From Dehalococcoidia bacterium (GTDB lineage: Bacteria; Chloroflexota; Dehalococcoidia; SZUA-161; SpSt-899): 36,927 nucleotides of DNA. The position numbers and the translations under genes were made by a program. The stretch is taken from contig JALPYG010000003.1 in the NCBI GenBank assembly GCA_023271215.1, positions 1-36,927 on the forward strand, written 5' to 3'. Shown piece by piece: positions 25,829 through 34,606 of this stretch (positions are counted from its first letter, which is position 1; each line of letters begins with the position of its first letter). The notes under the pieces were generated by a model. The model worked only from the letters and a program-made list of their open reading frames with translations, was not told where the DNA came from and made no database searches.

Positions 25829-26157
25829 CCTTCTGTCCTCGCTTTGCGGATAATTCTATCCATATCGTCTAATCTACGGGGATCTAATGTTACATCACGC
25901 TCAACGCAATAGTTAAGGGCGGCGATTTTACGGTCGATCAAATCCTGTGTCTCACTGGATTTCACCTGGGTTTTTAAGGAATTCAGGTAATCGATACATT
26001 TGTTCAGCGCACTCAAGCGCGTCTCGCGACGTTCCGAGCTGCTATATGCCTGTCGTAAGAGCATATCCGACATCTCGCAATAGACCGTTATTCTCTCCAG
26101 TCGATCTATGGTTATCTTCACCTTTTGTTTGTGTTCTATTTCCAGAACGTCTGCCAA
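25825..26157 (-). CDS. hypothetical small helical protein
   Basis: 110 aa, 4-bp overlap (ATGA) with the PP2C gene. Confidence 0.55.
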   Translation of the reverse strand: MADVLEIEHKQKVKITIDRLERITVYCEMSDMLLRQAYSSSERRETRLSALNKCIDYLNSLKTQVKSSETQDLIDRKIAALNYCVERDVTLDPRRLDDMDRIIRKARTEG

Positions 26158-26162
26158 GTGAT

Positions 26163-26369
26163 TTAAGTTTCGTGGAGACGATAGAAATCAGCAACATTGA
26201 AGCTAAAGAGGGCCCGCCCGAGCGCCGTTGCGTAATCCAGGTGGGCCTGGTCACTTCGCTCAATCATATTCTCCTCCAGAGCTGTGGTCACATTTACACC
26301 ACGCGCTCGCAATGAGCGAACCAGGTCCTGATCCATCGCATCTTCGTCGATGTACAAATGAATTGTCAT
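26163..26369 (-). CDS. DUF5615 PIN-like toxin, apparently truncated
   Basis: LYIDEDAMDQDLVRSLRARGVNVTTALE...ALFSFNVADFYRLH; ends abruptly. Confidence 0.65.
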   Translation of the reverse strand: MTIHLYIDEDAMDQDLVRSLRARGVNVTTALEENMIERSDQAHLDYATALGRALFSFNVADFYRLHET

Positions 26370-26674
26370 GAATCGTCTTGAACGAAGCGAATATGCCCCC
26401 GTTCGAGTGTTTTGGCCTCAGCTTCTTCAACAGCAATGTCGTATTCGACCTCTTCCCGGTTGGCATGGTAATAAGCCAGGGCAGCATATACTTGTGCCAG
26501 TGACAGGTGTCCGGTACGGTTTGCGATCTCCTCAGGGCTCAACCCCAGTTTGTACCACCCCACAACGCGCTGGACCGTGACACCGGTTCCAGCGATCCGT
26601 GGCCGTCCCCCGCGCACCTCCGGCGTTTGAACGATAAGCTCTCCTATGTCGGTCACCTTTGGCATTGTCATCAC
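26366..26674 (-). CDS. DUF433 family antitoxin-like protein
   Basis: GRPRIAGTGVTVQRVVGWYKLGLSPEEIANRTGHLSLAQVYAALAYYHANREEVE; overlaps DUF5615 gene by 4 bp. Confidence 0.82.
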   Translation of the reverse strand: MMTMPKVTDIGELIVQTPEVRGGRPRIAGTGVTVQRVVGWYKLGLSPEEIANRTGHLSLAQVYAALAYYHANREEVEYDIAVEEAEAKTLERGHIRFVQDDS

Positions 26675-26791
26675 ACCCTCCGCTTAAGAATCCTTCATCT
26701 GGTTCCAACGCTCCCTGTCGTGTCCGTGGCCCGTGTCCGGAAGTCCCCCTTCCTTCAGCCTAATCCCCTTCAGTCTAACCTACCTGAGTAG

Positions 26792-27043
26792 TTACCCGAT
26801 TTGTTTCTCAATCCCTCTCTCCCAAATGTGCTTTGCCTCTTCAATGCTCTCATCACTGATTCTAGCATCCTTCCAGATTCCACGTAGAGAAATCACCTCC
26901 CCCTCCGGCGGGGTTTTCTGGGGCTCCCCATGAAGGATTTGCATTCTTACTCGCTCGTTCTCTCTTAAGTCAACTTTGTCCAGAAGTTTGATCACCCCTT
27001 TTTGATAGACGCCCTCTATGACCTGGGGTCGAGTAGAAGTCAT
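26792..27043 (-). CDS. AF2212-like (DUF104) antitoxin family protein
   Basis: IEGVYQKGVIKLLDKVDLRENERVRMQIL. Confidence 0.65.
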   Translation of the reverse strand: MTSTRPQVIEGVYQKGVIKLLDKVDLRENERVRMQILHGEPQKTPPEGEVISLRGIWKDARISDESIEEAKHIWERGIEKQIG

Positions 27044-27157
27044 CTCAACCTCCTTTCAGTAAGCATCCTCAGCCGAATGAGCATGCTCAAATGCGAATAA
27101 CCTGTCTCGAAGATTTTGACTTGTGTTTGTCAGTCCGTAGGAATTATCCATTTCACA

Positions 27158-27436
27158 CTACACTCTCGACAGATTCACAAAAGACTTGTCAAAGCTAATA
27201 ATCTCTCTTTTAGATCCCGTCACGCCTCCCTCCAGGTCATAACCCGCTTCCAATAAGAATTCCTCCAGTGTGCCTAGCTCTTTCATTTCTTCAAATTGGA
27301 TCTCAATGACTTCAAGGAGATTCTGCCTCGCTTCCTCTAGAGAGTTCCCCTGAGCCACCATGTCTAATTCGGGAGAGCGAGCTATATAGAGATTACCCTC
27401 TCTCCAAAACTCTATGGTTGTCTTTAAGGCATTCAT
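27158..27436 (-). CDS. HicB-like antitoxin family protein
   Basis: FWREGNLYIARSPELDMVAQGNSLEEARQNLLEVIEIQFEE. Confidence 0.65.
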   Translation of the reverse strand: MNALKTTIEFWREGNLYIARSPELDMVAQGNSLEEARQNLLEVIEIQFEEMKELGTLEEFLLEAGYDLEGGVTGSKREIISFDKSFVNLSRV

Positions 27437-27512
27437 TTTTCCTTTCCCCCTTATTCTTGCTTTTCAGTAACGAGTCAGGTTGCCAGGCCTGGCCCCGGCC
27501 GCAGGGCGAGGG

Positions 27513-27650
27513 GCTCACGATTCCAGGTTCACGGCTCAGGGTTCTACCTTCAGGGTTCAGGCTTCACGCTTAACAGGTCACACATCACAGATCATGCTAT
27601 TCGCTACACGCTAACTGTGAACCCCGGAACTTTGAACCTGAGTCGTCACC
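27513..27650. repeat. long degenerate heptamer array
   Basis: aggttca cggctca gggttct accttca gggttca ggcttca cgcttaa caggtca cacatca cagatca ... cgctaca cgctaac. Confidence 0.7.
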
Positions 27651-28280
27651 TTTATTCTAAATCTTTTTGCAAAGAACTATAGTTGAATCCCTCCTTAGTT
27701 CTTCGTGGATAACAGTTACTGCTTTACAACATCCTTTCACCTCGATAACAAGATTTTATCCTCTTGCCGGATCTTCTCAATCTAACGGTCGTCTTGGGCT
27801 CTCCCTTTGCTTATTCGTAACCGCCTCTTCGTGAGATTCTTTCAACAGGATTACAGGACTGGCAACATTCTTGTAAGCATTCATCTGAAAACGGACAGTT
27901 AACAGGTGACGGCTGAACACTCACATAGGTAGAGGTGTGGATAATCACCAGGGGGGCAACATGCGGGAGCTTTTGCGGGCAACCCTGTTTCTCAAGGAGT
28001 CGCCGCCAGAAGAAGCTCTTTGCCTGGCAGTCAAGCACTTCTTTCATTGGGCTTGCTCCACCGATGGCCGCTTACAGGCTCAATTATCGGGCCAGGGGCC
28101 GTACCTGTGATTTAGCATTGTCAGGACGTGGCCCCATCAGTTTCATCTGTCTGGTTTGGTTTCTATTATATACTGAACGACTATTGATAGGCAAGATCAT
28201 TCCGAACGTACCTCCGAAACCTGATAAGGGAAAGGACTTTAGTGCGAGATCCCATTGATGCTGCGCTGAGGGATGTGTGA

Positions 28281-28466
28281 AGCAGGCTCTCCCCGCTCTA
28301 CGAGGCGCTGGAAACACGAAAGCTTGACCTGGACGACCAGACTCCCAGAATCAAGCAACTAAGAGGTCGCCAAGATGAACTGCGGCGGGCACGGAATCAA
28401 ACAGATGGGGAGATGGCGGCGGAGCTCCTTTTCCTTTCCCTGCTCATACTATATCCGGAGGTATGA
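28281..28466 (+). pseudogene. C-terminal remnant of a serine recombinase
   Basis: in-frame translation RLSPLYEALETRKLDLDDQTPRIKQLRGRQDELRRA..., resembling the large serine recombinase C-terminal segment; no start, in-frame TGA just upstream. Confidence 0.6.
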
Positions 28467-29820
28467 ATCCCCGGGAGACAAAGTCACGCTCCCAGGCGGC
28501 ATCCAACACCCTGGCTACCTCCGCCGAGTATCTGTCCAATTCACCACAGAGGGTGGTGACCAGTGTCTCGGCACCCTCGTGAGTAGGGTAGGGGCGAAAC
28601 TCAGCGCAAACCTCCCGAAGCACATGGGGGTGATCGATAATCATGCATGGGCGCAAGAGGTTACCACTGTTGTATATATGTAGCTGGCGGGATCTGATTC
28701 CCCTGAAGTAAGGCGAGTTAAGAATTTCTTTCAAACTTTTCTGCTTGACATTGTCGGTTGCTAGATGGGCAAAAATACAGGGCTCTACATCGCCGTGTGA
28801 GTTGATGTGAAAGAAGTGGCGACCAGCGGCGATACAGCCACCAACAAAGGGGGCGTCGTTCCAGAAGTCGAAAACCAGGATTGGCTTCTCCTCGCGGATG
28901 CGCTGAGCCCCCCGTAGTCTCATCAACTCTCGCTGCTCGGCGGTGGGCATTAAGCTGACATTGGGGTCAATCCCTGAGGGCATATAGAGAAAATGCCAGC
29001 CAAAGAGGCAACCTTTCTCAATGAGCATGTCGTTAAATTCATCGCTGATAATGGTCTCCACATTCTGGGAGGTAACCATTACGGAATACCCAAATATTAC
29101 CCCTGCCTCCCGCAGGTTATCCATTCCCTGCATTACCTTCTGGAAGACTCCCCTGCCCCGCCGGGCATCTGTTTCCTCCTCAAAGCCCTCCAGGCTGAAG
29201 ATGATAATCACGTTGCCCAGCTCCGCCAGCTTCCCGGCCACCTCTTTGTTGACGAGAGTCCCGTTGGTATAAATGTGAAATGTAATGTCGCTATGACGCC
29301 GGTAAATGTCCCACAGGTCTGGCCGGATGAACGGCTCGCCACCCAGAATAGTCACAAAGAAGATTCCCAGATCCTTCCCTTCTGTCAACACCTGGTCGAT
29401 GACCTCAGTCTCCAGGTCGTCCTTCATACTGTAATTAGCGGCATAGCAACCAGCACAGCGCAGGTTACAGCGCATGGTGGGGCTAATGAGAAAGGTGTTA
29501 GGAATAGACAAGCCTTCCTTTTTTCTTATCTCCTCACGCCTCACGCTCCCGTACCAGTGGTTTCTAATCACAAAACTGTCCATCACTCTCTCCCTCACGT
29601 GAGGGTTTGCCTGACGAACAAATCTCCGGAAGAACTCGATGGTGGGGTGCTGCTTGTGGCACAACTCCTCTAGCGAGCTAAGTATAGATCTGGAGAATTC
29701 GGTGGGAGCGAACTTTCCCGCTACCCTGAGGACTTTCTCCAAATCCTTATCCGACATCCTGCTCACCAAAGGGAGCATCCGCTTCGCTGCCTGCCTGACG
29801 GCGAACTCTTTTAGGGCCAT
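28444..29820 (-). CDS. radical SAM/SPASM protein
   Basis: CNLRCAGC motif, ILGGEPFIRPDLWDIYRRH, IYTNGTLV, C-terminal Cys-containing SPASM-like region (HINSHGDVEPCIF). Confidence 0.85.
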   Translation of the reverse strand: MALKEFAVRQAAKRMLPLVSRMSDKDLEKVLRVAGKFAPTEFSRSILSSLEELCHKQHPTIEFFRRFVRQANPHVRERVMDSFVIRNHWYGSVRREEIRKKEGLSIPNTFLISPTMRCNLRCAGCYAANYSMKDDLETEVIDQVLTEGKDLGIFFVTILGGEPFIRPDLWDIYRRHSDITFHIYTNGTLVNKEVAGKLAELGNVIIIFSLEGFEEETDARRGRGVFQKVMQGMDNLREAGVIFGYSVMVTSQNVETIISDEFNDMLIEKGCLFGWHFLYMPSGIDPNVSLMPTAEQRELMRLRGAQRIREEKPILVFDFWNDAPFVGGCIAAGRHFFHINSHGDVEPCIFAHLATDNVKQKSLKEILNSPYFRGIRSRQLHIYNSGNLLRPCMIIDHPHVLREVCAEFRPYPTHEGAETLVTTLCGELDRYSAEVARVLDAAWERDFVSRGFIPPDIV

Positions 29821-29880
29821 TTTCTCCTCCGTTTAGTTTTGATTTCCCCTTCGACCTGCTGCATGGTGGGATGTCTAAGT

Positions 29881-29951
29881 GGCAGCGGAGGGATTCGAAC
29901 CCCCGACCAGAGGCTTATGAGTCCCCTGCTCTACCGCTGAGCTACGCTGCC
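29881..29951 (-). tRNA. tRNA-Met (CAT anticodon)
   Basis: GGCAGCG...CGCTGCC acceptor stem, D-arm TAGCTCAGCGGTAGAGCA, anticodon loop CTCATAA, GGTTCGAATCC T-arm. Confidence 0.9.
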
Positions 29952-30080
29952 ACACGCTAAGAATATAGCACCTTACAACTCGGCTGTCACGCCGCCGCCC
30001 AGGGGTCGCACTTTACATAACATTAGCGCTCTTTGATTTTGGAGGACGGGCTGTGGTAGTATAGTAATTGTCCAGCACGT

Positions 30081-30153
30081 CGGGGTGTGGCGCAGCCTGG
30101 TAGCGCACCTGCATGGGGTGCAGGGGGTCGGAGGTTCAAATCCTCTCACCCCG
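30081..30153 (+). tRNA. tRNA-Pro (GGG anticodon)
   Basis: CGGGGTG...CACCCCG acceptor, CCTGC-ATGGGGT-GCAGG anticodon arm, GGTTCAAATCC T-arm. Confidence 0.92.
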
Positions 30154-30187
30154 ATTTTCGTTGGAAATACTGTTGTCTTCTAAAACA

Positions 30188-30215
30188 GGGCTACTCGCTT
30201 GCGACTAGCCCTTTT
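30188..30215 (+). terminator. intrinsic terminator after tRNA-Pro
   Basis: GGGCTAcTCGC-tt-GCGAcTAGCCC followed by TTTT. Confidence 0.65.
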
Positions 30216-30228
30216 GGTGTGAGCAAAG

Positions 30229-33200
30229 ATGAATCTCTCCGGCTTGCGGGCGCTGATGCGGGATGTTCCCGCTTACCACCAGCTTATCCAGGGTAATGGC
30301 AGACAAAAGACGGTAGTCCTCGAGGCCGCCACACCCTTTCTCCTGGCCTGTCTCTATCACGATCTCGGTGTGCCACTCTTGGTCGTCACTCCCGGAGTTG
30401 AAAGAGCGAAGGGACTACACGAGGAGCTATCAAAATGGTGTCATCCCGATGCTCCGGTGCGTCTATTTCCTGAAATTGACATTCCCCCCTACGAGCGCCT
30501 TGCCCCCGATCCCTCGACTGTCCAGCAGAGATTGCAGGTACTGTCCAGACTGAACGAGTGGGATAGGTTGAGCTTGCCTCCCCTGATCGTAGCCTCGGCT
30601 TATGCCGTAGCCCGGAAGACCCTATCCCCGGCTGATTTTGCCTCCGCCTGCCAGGTGGTGAAAAAGGGAATGCGCATTGAACCAGATACACTTATCGCGC
30701 AGTGGATACGCCTGGGTTACGAAATGGCCCAGGTGATAGAGACACCGGGAACCATCAGCAAGCGAGGCGGCATCGTAGATGTATTCTCACCAGGCAATGA
30801 CCTCCCGGCCCGGATCGAGTTCCTCGGAGACGAAGTCGAGAGCATCCGATGGTTTGACCCGGGCACCCAGCGCTCGGTGGGATTCACCGATTCGGTAGCA
30901 ATTGTACCCGCCGGGGAGCTCCCCCCGCCGGAGAGGGAACTCATCGAAGGGTCGTTTGGCGAAAACGGCGGCGCCATAACCGACTACCTCCCTCGCGAGT
31001 CGCTGGTTGTTCTTGACGACCCCGAAGGAATTGTCGCCGAAGCGATCTGGGAGTCTGAAGCCGCAGGATTGCGTCCCGACCATTTCACTTGGTCTGAGAT
31101 ACGGGAGAGGCTGGGGACAATCAAGCAACTGCTCTCGCTCCAGAAATGGGGAGATGAGAGGGTGAGCTCTCTATTTGACTTCGGCGCAGCCCCTGGCTAC
31201 GGGGGCCAAGTCTCCCGTTTTCTGGAAGACACAGAGACCGGTCTGAAGGGTGGCAGACGGATCGTGGTCGTTTCCCAGCAGTCCGAGAGGCTTTCCGAGC
31301 TTCTTCGGGAACGGGATATCCAGGCTTCTCCACAGGCACAACTGGATCAATTGCCACCATTGGGTTCGCTGACCCTGGTTCATGGCTCGTTGGCCGGCGG
31401 TTGGGCCTGGAATGGGACCCTGCTGCTCACCGATGCCGAGCTCTTTGGATTCGTAAAGAAGCGTCGGCCGGCTCCCAAGCGCCGTGCCGAGCAGAAGGTC
31501 TTACTTGCCGACCTATCCGTTGGCGACCATGTGGTCCACGTCGATCACGGTATCGCCATGTTTTCCGGGATAACCCGCATCGCCTCGGATGGCACGGAGC
31601 GCGAGTATCTGATCCTGGAGTACGCCGAGGGTGACCGGCTGTATCTTCCTTCCGATCAGGTGGACCGAGTAGCCCGTTATATCGGCTCCAGCGGTTATTT
31701 CCCCTCCCTCAGCCGGCTGAGCACCCAGGAATGGACTCGCACCAAAGAGCGGGTCAAGAAGGCAGCGGCTGAGCTGGCCCAGGAACTCGTCGCCATTTAT
31801 GCTTCACGGGAGATATCCTCCGGAATTGGCTTCTCGCCGGATACCGTGTGGCAGCAGGAATTTGAAGCCTCCTTCCCCTATGTGGAGACCCCCGATCAAT
31901 TGGAAACGATCCGCAGTGTAAAAGAGGACATGGAGAAATCCAGGCCAATGGACCGACTGGTGTGCGGCGATGTGGGCTACGGTAAGACCGAGGTGGCGGT
32001 CCGGGCTGCCTTCAAGGCGGTGATGGACGGTATGCAGGTGGCCGTCCTGGTGCCGACTACCGTCCTTGCCCAGCAGCACTTCATCACTTTTGCCGAAAGG
32101 CTGGCCGCCTTTCCCATAAAGATCGAAGCGCTGAGCCGGTTTCGTTCCCCCAGGGAGCAGCAAGATGTGCTGGCGAGATTGGCAAACGGCGCTGTCGACA
32201 TCTGCATCGGGACGCACCGTCTGCTGCAGAGGGACGTGGTATTCAAGGATTTGGGGCTGGTCATCATCGACGAGGAACAGAAATTCGGGGTGGCGCACAA
32301 GGAACGGCTCAAGCAGTTGCGCCGGGAAGTAGACGTGCTCACGCTGAGCGCTACTCCCATCCCGCGCACCCTCCACATGTCGCTCATCGGGGTTCGCGAC
32401 ATGAGCACCATGGAGACTCCCCCGGAGGCGCGCCTGCCGATAAAAACCTATGTCGCCGAGTATAGCGATGAGCTGATTCGAAGCGCGATACTAAGGGAGT
32501 TGGACCGCAATGGGCAGATCTTTTTCGTGCACAACCGGGTGCAGAGCATCGCCTATGTTGCCGGCCGGCTGAGGGATTTGCTGCCCGAGGCCAGAATTGC
32601 CGTCGCCCACGGGCAAATGCCTGAGGAATTACTGGAATCGGTGATGGTCGATTTCATCGCCGGCAAGGTTGACGTGCTGGTTTGCACCGTGATCGTCGAG
32701 TCGGGGCTGGACTTACCGAATGTTAACACCTTGATAGTCAATCAGTCCGACAAGCTGGGTTTGACCCAACTGTATCATCTGCGGGGCAGGGTGGGGCGGG
32801 GAGACGTCCGGGCATATGCCTATTTTCTGTATGAAAAGGGCAAGCGGCTGACCGAGCCGGCCCGGAAACGCCTCAAGACCATCTTTGAGGCCGCCGAGCT
32901 CGGTGCGGGGTTCCGCATCGCCATGAAGGACCTCGAAATCCGCGGGGCGGGCAATATCCTGGGGCCGGAGCAGAGCGGCCACATTGGGGCGGTGGGGTTC
33001 GACCTGTACTGCCGGTTGCTGTCCGAGGCAGTGGAGGAACTGAAAAGCGGGGAGGAGAAGCGAGGCCCTCGACGTGCTCCCCTCACCGTCGATCTACCCA
33101 TTACGGCCTATATTCCGGAAGACTACGTGCCTGATCTAAACACTCGCCTGGCCCTTTACCAGAGGCTGGCGAATCTCGATTCCATGAAGCGGATCGAGGA

Positions 33201-33504
33201 TATCCGTCAGGAACTCAAAGACCGGTTCGGCCGGATGCCTCTACCGGTTCAGAATCTGCTCTATCTGGTCAGAATCAAACTCCTGGGTACTGAAGCCGGC
33301 GTTCAGAAAATCTCCGCCGAGGGCAAGCAGATTCTGCTCCGGATGGGGAGCGAGGCGAAGGTGGACAGGGCCTTGCTGCAAAGCAGTTTTGGCAGTAGCT
33401 TGAAGGTGGGCACAACCCAGGTGAGACTGGACAAGAGGCAACTCGGTCAGCACTGGGCAAGGGTACTCGAAGCTGTGTTGCGGTCGATGGCCGCGAGTCG
33501 ATAG
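30229..33504 (+). CDS. mfd: transcription-repair coupling factor
   Basis: 1091 aa; CarD-like domain (GDHVVHVDHGIAMFSGI), helicase motifs CGDVGYGKTEVAVRAAFKA, DEEQKFGV, SATPIPRTLHMSL. Confidence 0.97.
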   Translation: MNLSGLRALMRDVPAYHQLIQGNGRQKTVVLEAATPFLLACLYHDLGVPLLVVTPGVERAKGLHEELSKWCHPDAPVRLFPEIDIPPYERLAPDPSTVQQRLQVLSRLNEWDRLSLPPLIVASAYAVARKTLSPADFASACQVVKKGMRIEPDTLIAQWIRLGYEMAQVIETPGTISKRGGIVDVFSPGNDLPARIEFLGDEVESIRWFDPGTQRSVGFTDSVAIVPAGELPPPERELIEGSFGENGGAITDYLPRESLVVLDDPEGIVAEAIWESEAAGLRPDHFTWSEIRERLGTIKQLLSLQKWGDERVSSLFDFGAAPGYGGQVSRFLEDTETGLKGGRRIVVVSQQSERLSELLRERDIQASPQAQLDQLPPLGSLTLVHGSLAGGWAWNGTLLLTDAELFGFVKKRRPAPKRRAEQKVLLADLSVGDHVVHVDHGIAMFSGITRIASDGTEREYLILEYAEGDRLYLPSDQVDRVARYIGSSGYFPSLSRLSTQEWTRTKERVKKAAAELAQELVAIYASREISSGIGFSPDTVWQQEFEASFPYVETPDQLETIRSVKEDMEKSRPMDRLVCGDVGYGKTEVAVRAAFKAVMDGMQVAVLVPTTVLAQQHFITFAERLAAFPIKIEALSRFRSPREQQDVLARLANGAVDICIGTHRLLQRDVVFKDLGLVIIDEEQKFGVAHKERLKQLRREVDVLTLSATPIPRTLHMSLIGVRDMSTMETPPEARLPIKTYVAEYSDELIRSAILRELDRNGQIFFVHNRVQSIAYVAGRLRDLLPEARIAVAHGQMPEELLESVMVDFIAGKVDVLVCTVIVESGLDLPNVNTLIVNQSDKLGLTQLYHLRGRVGRGDVRAYAYFLYEKGKRLTEPARKRLKTIFEAAELGAGFRIAMKDLEIRGAGNILGPEQSGHIGAVGFDLYCRLLSEAVEELKSGEEKRGPRRAPLTVDLPITAYIPEDYVPDLNTRLALYQRLANLDSMKRIEDIRQELKDRFGRMPLPVQNLLYLVRIKLLGTEAGVQKISAEGKQILLRMGSEAKVDRALLQSSFGSSLKVGTTQVRLDKRQLGQHWARVLEAVLRSMAASR

Positions 33505-33573
33505 TCGATAGTCGATAGTCGATAGTCCCCCACCCCTCCCCATGTGACTATTGCCTGCCGACTGCTGACCGCT
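33496..33573. repeat. heptamer arrays between convergent mfd and ilvE
   Basis: agtcgat x4 + agtc (33496-33527); tgactat tgcctgc cgactgc tgaccgc (about 33546-33573). Confidence 0.85.
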
Positions 33574-34486
33574 ATATAAAGTCCAACCAGTGGTAGTATC
33601 GCTCGTCCTTGCCTCTGACAATGTCGAAGAACTTGGCCTGAATCCTGGCCGTCAACTCTCCGCGGCCGCCGTTGCCGATGACCCTTCCATCAACTTCCCT
33701 GATAGGCGTCACCTCCGCGGCTGTTCCGGTAAGGAAGGCCTCATCGGCCAGGAAGAGTTCTTCACGCGATATATCCCTGCTGACAAAGGGAATGCCCATG
33801 TCTCTGGCAATGGTTATCGCCGAGTCCATGGTGATTCCCGAGAGTGCGCCGGCGCTCAGAGGAGGCGTAATAAGCGTGCCATTCTTGATGATGAATAGAT
33901 TCTCCCCCGCACCTTCGCATACCTGTCCGGCGAGGTTGAGCATTATCGCTTCATCGTAGCCACACTCCTGGGCCTCCAGAACAGCGAGCACTGAATTGCC
34001 ATAATTGGCGCTGGCCTTTGCCTGCGGCGGCAGCATACGGGAATCTATCCGCAGCCACGAGGATATCTTGCACCGAATCCCTTTCTCCATCCCCTCGACC
34101 CCCAGATAGGCTCCCCATTCCCAGGCAACGAGCGAAACGTCCACCGGATTCTGGCCAGGATTAACTCCCATCTCACCGACCCCGTAGTAGGCGATCGGAC
34201 GTATATAGCATTCTTTGAAGCCGTTGGCCTTGACGACCTGTCTCACCGCGATGCACAACTCATCAACGGAATAAGGCATATTCATCTGGTATATCTTGGC
34301 GCTATCAGCCAGCCTTTGCATGTGGTCTCTCGGCCGGAAAAGCGCCGAACCTCTGGTGGTTTCATAACACCTCACACTCTCGAACACCGCTGTGCCGTAG
34401 TGCAGCGCGTGAGTCAAGACATGAACCCTTGCCTCACCCCAGGGGATGAGTTCCCCGTTTAGCCAGATTTTTTCTGCTTTTTCCAT
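33572..34486 (-). CDS. ilvE: branched-chain amino acid aminotransferase
   Basis: IWLNGELIPWGEARVHVLTHALHYGTAVFESVRCY, KASANYGNSVLA, GQVCEGAGENLFII. Confidence 0.93.
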   Translation of the reverse strand: MEKAEKIWLNGELIPWGEARVHVLTHALHYGTAVFESVRCYETTRGSALFRPRDHMQRLADSAKIYQMNMPYSVDELCIAVRQVVKANGFKECYIRPIAYYGVGEMGVNPGQNPVDVSLVAWEWGAYLGVEGMEKGIRCKISSWLRIDSRMLPPQAKASANYGNSVLAVLEAQECGYDEAIMLNLAGQVCEGAGENLFIIKNGTLITPPLSAGALSGITMDSAITIARDMGIPFVSRDISREELFLADEAFLTGTAAEVTPIREVDGRVIGNGGRGELTARIQAKFFDIVRGKDERYYHWLDFI

Positions 34487-34533
34487 GTCACCCTCCTGAC
34501 AGGAGCCTCTCACTGCTCTCATTATAGCATAGG

Positions 34534-34562
34534 TTTACAAAAAGGTGGAAATCAGTTATAAT
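34534..34562 (+). promoter_or_regulatory. sigma70-type promoter for nfeD-SPFH (TTTACA-17-TATAAT)
   Basis: exact 17-nt spacer between TTTACA and TATAAT. Confidence 0.65.
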
Positions 34563-34606
34563 GGAAGTTGAATGGGAGATACTGGTGGATTTGACGGAGG
34601 CATGCA

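Noticed and set aside
27811-28047. 78-aa Cys-containing ORF
   Set aside because: No recognisable domain or RBS context; could be chance in an intergenic decay region
31804-32376. 190-aa antisense ORF inside mfd
   Set aside because: Opposite strand of strongly conserved mfd motifs; no recognisable domain
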